This document shows positions 36,901 to 47,242 of a DNA stretch of 64,000 nt, one piece after another. This stretch comes from Spirodela intermedia (Eukaryota > Streptophyta > Magnoliopsida > Alismatales > Araceae). A model generated the notes under the pieces. The model searched no databases, was not told the DNA's origin, and worked only from the letters and a program-made list of their open reading frames with translations. The position numbers and the translations under genes were made by a program. The DNA lies in NCBI GenBank assembly GCA_902729315.2, contig LR746277.1, forward strand, positions 691,501-755,500, in the 5' to 3' direction. The first letter of the stretch is position 1, and each line of letters begins with the position of its first letter.

Positions 36901-38707
36901 GAATCTGTTCAGGTTATTTCGATGATCTGACCTTCATATAGATTGCTTCCAGGATGAGAAATATACCATATAATCCCTCATCTTTCTCCTGGTTGCAGGT
37001 AGTTGCTGGCGGTGGTGCAGTGGAGGCAGCCTTATCTGTGTATCTGGAGAATCTCGCGACCACTCTAGGGTCTAGAGAGCAGTTGGCAATAGCTGAATTT
37101 GCGGAGTCTCTTCTGATTATACCCAAGGTCATCACAATACACTTGTAGATACCCTGTATTATTTTTTTATGGCCAGGATCGTTTCCAAGAATGCGTTCTG
37201 AATAATAGATCTTCCAGGTACTCGCTGTGAACGCTGCCAAGGACTCCACGGAGTTGGTTGCCAAGCTTCGGGCCTACCACCATACAGCTCAAACCAAGGC
37301 AGATAAGCAGCATCTTTCAAGGTATATTTCAATCAGAGCAAGGTTTGTTGAATCTTAGTAGACTACTTGCTAAAATAACCATTTTCAGAGGGAAATTCAA
37401 ACATGTAAAAAAGTGGAACACTAATAACAAGCTTTACCATATAAGATGAGCAGATGAGAAGCATCTCTCGAGGTATTTTTCATTCGGAATAAGTTTTGAT
37501 TGATTTGATAGTCCTTCGGTATCTTCAGAAAATGGAGATTTTCTAAAGAAAATTCAATAATAAAAAAAGAAAAGCATCATGATGCTCAAACTGCGGCATA
37601 TGAGCAGGATCTCTCCAGATATCTTTCAATCATATAATTTAGTTGTCTGGATCATAAAATAACCAGTTTTTGAAGAGGATCCAAAAACTAAGAAAAACTA
37701 GGGCATGACTTTCAGTTGATCTATCTTTTTGGAAGCCATCCCACCCCCCAACTCTATTCCTTTTTTTTTTGTTGGCTGAAACTAAAGCAGGGTTCTTCAT
37801 TTGAATGAGCCTCTCTCTCTCTCTCTCTCTCTCTCGCTCTTTCTGAGGGTTATCTACTCATGATCTTATTCATCATCTTGCAGCATGGGGTTGGACCTTC
37901 TAAAGGGAACTGTACGTAATAACCTTGAAGCTGGAGTTATTGAACCTGCGATGAGTAAAGTGAAGATAATACAGGTAGATAACTTGGATATTTATTGTAT
38001 GAATTTGCTACTTCTTTTGGCGTTATGGTGTTAATGGGCTGGACAGGGCCCATCTCTTCTTCTGGGCTCAGTTTTGTGACCGAAGCCCAGAAAGATGAGG
38101 CTTGTCCAGTATCCACTGGTACTTCCAATTCTCATCAAAACATGTACACATATCTCTATAGTTTAGATACCCAAGCCCAGCTAGAGCATGCTGCTCCAGT
38201 TTCATCTATAGGTAACCCTGATTTCTCATTGAAATGTATTCATAAATGCATTAGCATATATGGTTTTTGGGCCAATACCCAGAAAAATCAGGCTGCCTGG
38301 GATCCCCTGATACATAAACCCATTGATTTATCATCGGAGTATATATATATATATGACTTTTAATGTCTATAGTAATGAGATATTATTGTGCACTAGAGGC
38401 AATGGGTTCCAATACTTTGCTGATTATGTGAATAATTGCTTCAGATGGGTTAGTATCTTTTTATAGATTCATTAACCACCGCTCTTACTATTTTTGAGTT
38501 AATTCTGGGATTCTTCTCTCATAGTTGATTTCTTCTGTATTTCATTATGTGCGAAATATGTGCCATTTCTCTATGAACCCTAGGTTATAATTCTTTTCTG
38601 GGTTTTTTTTTTGTGAACAGTTTGCTACTGAGGCGGCCATAACCATTCTTCGGATCGACGACATGATAAGGCTGGTTAAGGATGAAAGCCAGAATGATGA
38701 GGATTAG
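30986..38707 (+). CDS. CCT1: T-complex protein 1 subunit alpha (CCT1/TCP-1 alpha)
   Basis: A subunit of the cytosolic CCT/TRiC chaperonin, which folds actin, tubulin and other proteins using ATP. Seventeen exons: 30986-31058, 31343-31407, 32436-32525, 32620-32706, 32823-32882, 33060-33110, 33232-33327, 33722-33787, 34078-34295, 34909-35005, 35417-35503, 36361-36495, 36616-36720, 36999-37127, 37218-37321, 37884-37974 and 38621-38707. The sum is 1641 nt, or 546 aa, close to the usual 545. Visible motifs are the chaperonin signatures [10 protein letters not shown] and [11 protein letters not shown], the ATPase GDGTT at about residues 90-94, and GGGAVE at about 414-419. All introns are GT-AG. Introns 11, 15 and 16 contain degenerate tandem repeats, in intron 15 copied from the exon end. 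A partial, decayed second copy lies 2.7 kb downstream. The parent copy looks intact. Confidence 0.96.
31408..32435. other. CCT1 intron 2, nothing recognised
   Basis: A 1.0-kb intron (GTAATG...TTAG) with only short open frames. No repeat or mobile element was recognised. Confidence 0.6.
35529..35686 (+). repeat. Tandem duplication in CCT1 intron 11, 83-bp period
   Basis: Two copies of a block containing GTTCTTGTCCCTG, TGTGTTCTC and TGATTTTATTGTGTGTTACC start at about 35529 and 35612. They differ by a limited number of substitutions. The repeat lies just downstream of the exon 11 donor site (35504). Confidence 0.85.
37290..37640 (+). repeat. CCT1 exon-15 end copied twice into intron 15
   Basis: The end of exon 15 and its donor (AAGCAGCATCTTTCAAG|GTATAT, at about 37304-37327) recurs twice. 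One copy is AGAAGCATCTCTCGAGGTATTT at about 37458-37479. The other is a longer copy from about 37576, with ATGATGCTCAAACTGCGGCA, then AGCAGGATCTCTCCAGATATCT (37603-37624). The period is about 147-150 bp. The first ghost keeps a GT donor; the second has AT in its place. Confidence 0.8.
38082..38310 (+). repeat. Degenerate repeats of about 95 bp in CCT1 intron 16
   Basis: Three related blocks start at about 38082 (GAAGCCCAGAAAGATGAGGC), 38171 (CCAAGCCCAGCTAGAGCATG) and 38272 (CCAATACCCAGAAAAATCAG). The first two are followed by a related ATTCTCAT..AAATGTA stretch. The frame through them stays open for about 120 codons but has no known domain, so it is read as a repeat rather than an exon. Confidence 0.6.
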
Positions 38708-38902
38708 AAGCCCCTTATCCCTCGTACTAACTGAAAAATTGTGTTCTGATATTTGGTGGTCCATGGGGTCTGGCAGCTCCATCATTTTTGGTGATAGCCT
38801 CTGGATTTTCGGCGTTTCTTTTCTGCTTTTGCTCGTTTGGGTTTAGACTCCATCAGCCGACCCATCTCCAGATTTACTTTAAGTGGAAAGAATCTGATTT
38901 CA

Positions 38903-38942
<40 letters not shown>

Positions 38943-40020
38943 TTAAATGAGCTGTTGAAGAGGGCAGATGGGAAGTTGACGTTCCTTCCCACCCATTAAA
39001 ATGGGGGGTTGACTTCAGGATGCAGAAAGCTCTGGTTTTTTAGTGGGTCCTTGATGCTTCCTTCTTCATATCTGTTTCTCGGTTCTGTGGGATTTCCTTT
39101 TCTGTATGAGATCATTCCGGCTGGAGTTGACCTGAGCTTGGTATTATGACTAAATATGGAAGAAAAATAATTGCGCAGTTCATCCTGTTCTTTAAACCCC
39201 CACCCAGAAGATTGAGTCAGACAGGCATTCTATGTTCTTTTCAAGGTTTATCCAAATTATTTATTTTCTGGCGCTCGATTTTATTTTCTACAAATAATTT
39301 AATTATCTGGATTGCATCAATCTGCTGATTTTACATCATCCATTTGAAATTATTTCTCTGAAAATTTGGATACTACGAATATTGAGTAATTGGAAGGTGA
39401 TGTGTTTTATTGATCTGGCCCCTCTGACTGCTGAAATAGTGGATATGCCATTGAAAGGATCTGAATACCTCGCGGATATACGTTTACGGCTAGTACACTG
39501 TATTTCTTTTAATTGTGGCTATGCCATTGAATGCTCGTGTTTTTGTGACGAGGATTTGGATAATTGGTCTGAGCGTTTACCTTCCAAAAATTGAGCCCTC
39601 CGACCTCCGACTTATTTAAATTGTGGACACGGACAATGAATTCCTCCATCGTTTTCCCCAAGTAATCCAACTTATCTTCAAGAATCTTGAGAAGCAAGAA
39701 GCCGTTTCACCATATTTGCAATGAAAATTGTGGGAATGCCCACAGCCTAAAAAAACTGTAAATTAAATAATTTGTAGGGGGGTTGAGGTAAACAATTCCA
39801 AAGGTTACCATTCATTTATATTTTAAATCCTCAAAAAAATAGATGTTCAACCCTTACGAAGGGGGCAATAAGTGATGGAAGCATCTCTAGAAGGAAGCCC
39901 ATTAACGAGCAACGATCTTAGTGGAGTACTATTGGGCCAATGGGCAGGTCCAATTAGAAGTGTTAATGGGCTGGATGAGCTTACATACCCAAAGTCAAAA
40001 CCCAAGAAAACTTTATTAAA
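38708..40020. other. CCT1 3' flank and intergenic DNA
   Basis: The probable 3' UTR contains a (CT)n run at 38905-38939. Beyond that the DNA is AT-rich with no gene recognised. A block rich in TGGGC at about 39930-39990 resembles other GGGCC-rich patches in this window. Confidence 0.5.
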
Positions 40021-40503
40021 GGTAAATTACTAAAAAAATGAATTGTACTAAATTATGCTCTAGGAAATAATACTACATTGGGTATTGTTGCAAAATATCC
40101 AATAAGAGACCATCATTTAGTTATTTGTATTATTTTATTTGAGGGGTGATTATACTATATATTTTTAATTTAGGACAAGATAATTGGAGAAAAAACTAAT
40201 GAATAATACCCTCTCCCCCAATTCATGGATTATATAGTCAAAACGAGAAAAAAAAATATTTAAGGTAAATTGCTAAAATTCTATATATGAATTAAAGTAT
40301 ATCTTGCTATCTACCTTTTTGGCATACCTTGTAATACTAAATTAAATATTGATACAAAATATCCAATAAGCGATTATCATTTATTTATCTGTATTTATAT
40401 TATAATTTTCAGGGTGATTACACTATATATTTTATATTTATGACAAAAAATGGAGAAAAATAATGAATAATACCTGCTCCCCCCATTCATAGAAATCATA
40501 GTC
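40021..40503 (+). repeat. Tandem duplication of about 220-240 bp
   Basis: Copy A (40021-40239) and copy B (40264-40503) both start GGTAAATT(A/G)CTAAAA. They share CAAAATATCCAATAAG, GGTGATTA(T/C)ACTATATATTTT and TGAATAATACC, and both end at AT..ATAGTC. They lie directly between CCT1 and its decayed second copy. Confidence 0.85.
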
Positions 40504-40867
40504 TTTTACACTATGACAATAATAATTTCATAGTTTAAAAGTTTCCATGTGAGATAAGAAACTTGAAATTATTAATATATGTTCAAGGTATCAAAAAGAT
40601 ATTTAGTTCCATGTCCTGTTTCAAACCCATGTAAAATTGCCAAGTGCATAAAAACCCTCTTACTTTTCTAATCTTACAACAGTTGAGGAGTTCAATGCAA
40701 GGACAAGTAGAGAAAATTATGTTCTGGCTTCATGCCCTAAAGACTCTTGATATATATCCTTACTAAATTTGAAGGGTCATATACTGAAATAATTAGAATA
40801 TAGAGAGAATTTCAAATATTTGTCATTTTTATAGGGTTATAAAAGTAAAAACCTCTTCATGGGGTTC

Positions 40868-41335
40868 AAATGTCTTCCTCTGCCCTCTTGTCCGATGTTT
40901 CCCGCGCACCCTTCTTTTCCTCCATCTCGTTCTCGCTCGCCGTCCTCTCTCTCTCTCTCTCTCTCTCCCGTCCTGTTCGCTCTCTCTGTCCTCTCTCCCC
41001 TCTCGTTCGCTCTCTATCTTTTCTTCTCTCTCTCTCTCTCTCCCCTTCCCTCTCGTCTGCTCCGTCTTCTCCCCTCTCTATCTCTCTCTCTCTCCCACCT
41101 CCTGTTCACTCTCTCTCTCTCCTCCCGTTCGCTCTGGCTTCGCTCTCTCCGCTCCTGTTCACTCTCTCTCTCTCTCTCCTCTCGTTCGCTCTTCTCCTTT
41201 CCGTTTCTGTTTGACTGTCTGTCTCTCTCTCTTTTTCTCTCTCCTCTCGTCCGCTCTCGCGGTCTTCTGTCTCTCTGTCTCTACCCTCTCGTCCGCTCTC
41301 GTTGTCTTTTCTCTTTCTGTGGCACATAAAATAAC
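40868..41335 (+). repeat. CT-rich minisatellite/polypyrimidine block of about 470 bp
   Basis: Almost pure pyrimidine on the plus strand. It contains about nine spaced variants of TCGTTCGCTCT (for example near 40975, 41002, 41126, 41181, 41248 and 41288) joined by CTCTCT runs. Open frames across it are low-complexity Ser/Leu or Arg/Glu strings and are not called. It lies immediately upstream of the CCT1-like exon 2 remnant and may be an expanded version of CT-rich CCT1 intron-1 or leader DNA. Confidence 0.75.
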
Positions 41336-41404
41336 AGCCCGCTTTTTCTACTGGCTTCATTTCTCTCTCTTTGGAGTCCTCATCCAGTTCTACACGCTTC
41401 TGTC

Positions 41405-43528
41405 AAACGATGTGATCGTTATTTCTCCTGTTGCTGGGGGCTGTTGGGAGCAATGGTGACGCGCCAGTCTGTGCAAACATGCTGAAGTCGTCTCTCGGAC
41501 CAGGCGACCTCGACGAGGTAATGGGGATCAGGGACATTCATTTGATCTGGTACAAAATTATTAGTCTCTTCGTTCCGTGCACTTTCCATAGTATTGGTTT
41601 CGGAGTTGCGTCTTGTTCGTTGATAGGATTTATGCGTCGAAATGCCCAACTTGTTCGAAGTCGGAAATTTAGACAGTTAACACGATCGTTTGGTAGATGA
41701 TCGACCCTGAAGTATTTTCAGCTGTCTTTAGTTCCTGTGGCATATTTATTTTGAGCGATTTTCAAATGACGTCGGGAGCCTTGCTCTGATAAATCTACCG
41801 ATTGAAGATGATAAATGTACTATGTTGAATGCAAAACATTGCCCTTTCAGATGTTACAAAAGGGAAGGCATTCTTCTAGAATATCTCGAGTAACTTTGAT
41901 ACGTTAAGGATGTGATTGGTGTTACCGTATTCAGGCATCCCCTATTGTCCTGGCATAATTCGAGCGACATGAAGAAAGATCTAGGTGTCTTTGACGGAAA
42001 TACGAATCCTATTGAATTTTTTTTTCTATTTAGTTTCTCCTCAGAAGAAGAAGATTACTGCTGTGTTTCAGGCAGAGTCAGCATGACTAAGCATGATGAA
42101 ATTCGAGGGCTCCCCAGATCGTCTCTAGAAATTTTATAATTTTCATTTAATTGTGGATAATGTATAGTTTACGAAAAGCTGTAAAATTCTGAATGAATCC
42201 CCGGGATATCTGGTGCCTCGGTTAACTGAATGCTTTTTTCCCTGGAGTTCAGCTCTATCTATGTGGTTTGCAGTTGTGAACTGTATGTCATGGTGGTGAG
42301 AGCCAGCCTACTATTGTGGTATTTTCTCATATATTTTAATTTGAATCTTTTAATTTTGCCTGCTAGGTAGTATATATTTATTACATCATGTTGTCCTATT
42401 TCCTGCACAATGCTCCAATGTACAGTAGCAAGTAGTGTTTTGGTAGCCATTTGAATCTATTTCTATCACCAAATATCTAGTTGAATCATTCGAATTAATT
42501 GATATAAATTCCTAGCTGTATAGCATTTATTTTTTGGATATCCTGCATGCTAGTTGATGGCTTTATCGATGTGACATTCATTAACGCTCGTGCCACAATT
42601 CTGAAGACGTGAGAAGTGAACATCCGTGTTAACATTCTTACGATGTTAGATGTTGAACAGTTACGCTACGTTTAACTCATTTTTTGATTCTTTTTTTTAC
42701 TCATTCGAGTTAAATTTTATGTTAATTATAGTTAATTCTTACCTCTGTATTATTAGCTCTGTGCTGTTGCGATCTCAGCCGTATTTCAAACAGTGCTTTT
42801 CAGAGTACTTATCCTCTTCGTTAAGGAACTACATTAAATGTCTTTCAAATGTGCTTGCCAGATATATATCTTATGAGTAAGATCATTGCCTATAAACTGT
42901 TTCTAACCATTCTCAACTCTAGCAGCCTTCTCTGCTCAAGTTACGAGATTCAAGTACACCAGCTAGTGAGACATGAAATGTTCAAAATTATCTTAAAACT
43001 CAAAAGAGTATAATTTGAACTCAGTTATTTATGTATGCATAACATCCTATTGAAAACAATATAATATTTGGTACTAGTTGAAATTAACGATGCCCGATAA
43101 AGGATTGGTTATCTTGTTATTCTGGAATTGTAGGATTGCTTATGAACTTTTGATACCACATCGATGGTCAAACCTCTATTTTTTCTTCATTTGAACTTTG
43201 AAAGTTTCCAAGATCCATTTTCCAATTATCAGTGTTGATTATGTTCAGGAGACGGTACTTTCTGATATGAAAGGAGAGGAAGCATTCCATTCCTTGGCTG
43301 TTGAATATGTTGATGAGGTTATAGAGGAACAAATTGCAGATAATGAGGTAATTCTTCTGAAATGCACAAAAAGTACAGGTGCAGTAATGATATCTTTTGC
43401 TTCTGTGATTTTTGTTGCCATCCTTGATTGAATTGATTGTGGAAAATGACTGCGATTTTCCTAAAATTATTTTTTTGGTTCAGGTTTCTTTGATGCTTCA
43501 ACGTGAAAGTGACGTTTTGATTAATGAG
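41405..43528 (+). pseudogene. Partial, decayed second copy of CCT1
   Basis: The order and strand match CCT1. Similarity begins inside intron 1 (TGATCGTT...). The exon-2-like block at 41454-41517 has one base deleted after the QSV codons, shifting the frame. The exon-3-like block at about 42550-42625 has lost its frame near the end, and a second partial copy of that end lies at 42631-42660. Exons 4-11 are missing. The exon-12-like block (43249-43383) is exactly 135 nt, fully open, with intact AG and GT sites. The exon-13-like block starts at 43484 and matches CCT1 for 15 codons, to GAG at 43526-43528. After that, TNP-type coding sequence follows in frame. Exons 14-17 were not found downstream. 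The front of the copy is dead as a chaperonin. Confidence 0.85.
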
Positions 43529-45907
43529 TGTGATCCTCCATGCTTGTTGTCCTCTGTTTCGGCCGAAGTTAAGAGCTGTGATGCCTACATTGGCCTTTGT
43601 GAGGATGACCCCTCTCTTCTCCGGTTCGTGAACTGGCTCCAGGCAGAGCTGCAGCTTCATGGGGTAATCTGCTTCATCTCAGATAGAAGCAGCTACAGAG
43701 ATGCCCATGCTCACTGCTTGGCCAAGGATGTTATGGATTCTGCAACCCTCGGAATCGTCTTGGTCACCCCAAAGACCTTCTCCAGCCCTTACGGCATGGA
43801 GGAGCTCAAAGTATTCCTAGGGAGGGGTAATTTGGTAGCTATCCTCTTTGGGTTGAGCCAGGAAGAGTGCCTGGCGAGGGACATCATTGAGAGGAGAGGG
43901 GATCTTTGGCAGAATGATGGTGGGTTTCTCTGGCAAAGCTATGGAGGACTGGAGCAAGATTGGAAGGAAACAGTGAACAAGCTCTCAACCGTTGAATTCA
44001 GGCTTTTTGCTCAGAAGAACAATTGGAGGGATTGTATCTTGGATTCTGTTGCCCTAGTTGGGAAGAGGCTTGGGAAGAGCGAAATCACGGAGAAAGTGAG
44101 GAGCTGGAAGGAATCTGTGGTGGGTGTTGAGTATCCATTCCCTCGGAATGAGAGTTTTGTTGGTAGGGAGAAAGAGCTTTTGGAGCTTGAGCTAGCTTTG
44201 TTCGGAAATATTGAAGGTAACGAATATTTAGAAACGAGGTCCAGAAGGAGTTTTACAGCGACGTTTAACGGTGGCAGGCCGTCTGTAGATTCAAAGTCAA
44301 AGGATAGGGGGCGTATTCTTGCAGAGAAATCTAATGATGATACGGAAATGGAAGACACAAATGCAGATACCATATTTTTTCCTTCGAGGGGAAAGAAAGC
44401 TGATGACCCAAGTCTGAAGATAACATCCAGATGTGAGCTTTCTGAGAAGGGGATTGCCTGTATCAGTGGGGAGTCAGGCATTGGCAAGACTGAGTTGGCA
44501 CTGGAATTTGCATACAGATTCGCACAGAGGTACAAGATGGTCCTCTGGGTAGGGGGTGAGGCAAGATATCTTTGTCAGAATTATTTGAATCTACTTTCCT
44601 TTTTGGGGATCGATAATTCAATTCTCTTCGAAGATAATGAATCAACGAGTCTTGAGAATCTTGAAGAACAATCTATTTCCAGAGTTCGCAAGGAGCTCAT
44701 GAGAGATATCCCCTACCTACTTATCATTGATAACTTGGAAAGTGATAAGGAGTGGTGGTACGAGAGGAATATAATTGATATTCTCCCTCCTCTTGGCGGT
44801 GCGACACATGTAATCATCTCCACTCGAATGCCGCATGTAATGAATATTAATCCCATCAGACTATTGTATTTATCTGCTGCTGAAGCCTTGGGACTGATGA
44901 AGGGGAGCATAGGAGATTTGCCAGTAGAAGAGATTTCTGCGCTCAGATTCCTTGAAGAGAAAGTCGGTAGAGTGCCCATGGGACTTGCAATTGTTCGGGC
45001 TGTCTTATCTGAGATTTCTATCAGCCCAACAAAACTCCTTGATGCCATTAAACATATCCCTCATAGAAACTTAACCTGGGTTGATCGACAAGATCCAATA
45101 TTGATGTATAATCGGGGCATGGTTCAACTTTTCGATGTTTGCTTAGCTTTATTTGATCTCTTTGGTGAACATGGCTATCTTGCATCCAGAATGGTTCAAG
45201 CATGTGGTTGGTTTTCTCCTTCACCCATCCCGATTCCTCTCTTGGCTGCAGCTGCCTCAACTATTTCTCGTGAGAATGACAATCACAATTACAGTTGGAA
45301 GAGGTGGTTATGTGCCATTCCTTGCGTTAGAATATCTCATAACGAGCAGTTAGAAGCTAAGGCTACAGAGATGCTGGTTCGGCTTCGGGTTGCTAGAGTT
45401 AGCACCAGAAGTGGATTCATCTATTTTCACGACATAATCAAGCTGTATATGAGAAAACGAGGAAATTTTGCTACTGCCCGTTCTATGGTTCATGTTATTA
45501 TGCAGTATGGATCTCCACGTTATCACTCCGAGCACATATGGGCAGCATCCTTCCTCTTATTTAATTTTGGCTCGGATCCGGTTGTAATTTCTTTGGAAGT
45601 TCCTGAATTGCTAGATTTCATTAGGAAATGCGTTCTTCCTCTAGCTTGGGATACATATGCTGTCTATTTTAGATTTGGTGCTGCTTTAGAGCTTTTGTAC
45701 CAAGCCATGAAAGCTTTGGAAGCAGCAAAGGTTGGTCAATTCTTGGAGGAAGATTCATTGGAATGGGTTCCACGTTGGAGAACCTCCAAAGGGAGACCAT
45801 CGAAGAAATCAGACCCTCATCTTCACAAACAATTAGCTTCAGTGGAAGCCACTCTCCTTGAGACGTTCTTCAAGATGATGCATAGAGGTCCAATGAAGAA
45901 CACATAA
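43267..45907 (+). CDS. Chimeric CCT1-fragment/TNP (TIR-NB-ARC, XTNX-type) protein
   Basis: Proposed exons are 43267-43383 (or from 43249 if an upstream exon exists) and 43484-45907, giving about 846 aa. The first roughly 54 residues derive from CCT1 exons 12-13. The rest resembles the plant TNP/XTNX class, conserved TIR-NB-ARC proteins with TPR-like C-termini and no LRRs. A TIR-like domain starts at SCDAYIGL (about 43580). It keeps a glutamate in MEEL (about 43796-43807), where catalytic TIRs have theirs. The linker PFPRNESFVGREKEL is followed by P-loop GESGIGKT (44468-44491), Walker-B-like YLLIIDNL (44714-44737), VIISTR (about 44810-44827) and GRVPMGLAI. The N-terminal X region of the family is missing and is replaced by the CCT1 part. 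The C-terminus stops soon after LLETFFKMM, so the last TPR region appears lost. The 808-codon exon is intronless and undamaged. Expression is unproven. Confidence 0.72.
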
Positions 45908-46005
45908 AAAAACAGGTCTCGTCCTGCTTCAAAGATATCGTAATTGATACAACTTGTTGCATTTTATGACTGCTGGAAATTTCTTGCTTCCAATCCATTT
46001 TGTGT

Positions 46006-46011
46006 AATAAA
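46006..46011 (+). terminator. Candidate poly(A) signal for the TNP-type gene
   Basis: AATAAA lies about 100 nt after the stop codon in AT-rich DNA, a usual position for a plant near-upstream element. It supports the idea that the stop at 45905-45907 is a real gene end, but chance occurrence is common. Confidence 0.35.
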
Positions 46012-47204
46012 GTTTTAGCCTAATCCTTTTCTGGAAATTAAGGGAAATATTTTTTTAGTCCATGTACCAAAGGGTTTTTATTTTTCTCATACTCGTATTC
46101 ATTTGCTTTCAGTTTATTAATTCTAGTGTCATTGCCCAAGCGTGTTATTAAAATTCTGTTACTTGATCGGGAAATGTTCTAATAGCATTTCAATCCTCTA
46201 CAAACAAAAATCCATTGCAAATGGATGAGATATCCCTCATTTTCTAGTCAGAACTACTTGAAATTTCCTAACTGAGGTATGCCTTCTGTCCATTTACTGA
46301 TGGGAGTAAATTCTGGCGACTTGAAGAATGCCTCTTTCGCTGGAGTTAGACTGGTTGGCATGATTTTGCAGGTTTGATCTGATATCTATGAGGATTAGAT
46401 CGGGTAGCGAGCCGATCTTAGCCTTATTAAACCGTGTCTGTTCAGGCATTCGGACAACACTGATCAGGTTGGTCTGGGTGATGTAGCCCCTAATAATTAT
46501 TTTACCTGATTTTGTTGGTAGATGAGTAATGGAGTGTTCTTATTATCCTTCTACACTCATCCCTAAAGTGTGTGGGTGGTGCTAAATCTATAAATACAGG
46601 ACTAAAATAATAATAAAAATGTAAGTTTGGAAAAAAAAAATTATCTTTCCGAAAGATTCAGTTCTTCATACCTGTCAAAAGTAAGCATTGGAATGTGCAA
46701 TATTTGGATCATTATTGACAGAGTTTCTGTATTCTTTCTATTCTCTTTATGATAATTTTTTTTTTAGTAGATTTAACATGTATCAAGGCTGGGCACCCTT
46801 CTGATTACCTCTGTTGACAGCGTGGCATTTTTCTTTTAATTTTCTCAGAATTTTATTAAAAAATGCAGGACCTTTCCTTTTTCTTGGAATCTAATTTTTT
46901 CCATGGCAATTTCATAGAAGTATTGCTTTTATCACCAGGAATTCCTCATTAAAGAACGATTAGAGCCCAAATTTTTAGCTTTTCACTTTCATTTGCAGCA
47001 TTTTCCTCTCTTCTTTGGAAAGCATTTGATGGTTTCTGTGTCGTTATCTTGTTTTCATCTGATTTGATATTGTTCTCAATTCATCCCATTCATGCATGAC
47101 TTGAGAGACGTGTCTCCATTGTCCTAGTGTTTGAATGAGATTCAAGCTTTTGTTCAATCAGGAGTCCGCCAGAAAGCACAAGAATTGCACCTATTTCCAC
47201 AAGA

Positions 47205-47242
<38 letters not shown>

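Noticed and set aside
37995-38363. 122-codon open frame in CCT1 intron 16
   Set aside because: No known domain. It spans degenerate repeats and lies wholly within an intron, with correct splicing of exons 16 and 17 around it.
40859-41360. Open frames of 80-156 codons in the CT-rich block
   Set aside because: They encode Ser/Leu or Arg/Glu strings created by the pyrimidine repeat.
43412-45907. Interpretation as a classical TIR-NBS-LRR resistance gene
   Set aside because: There are no LRRs. The TIR, linker and C-terminal helical region match the TNP/XTNX type instead.
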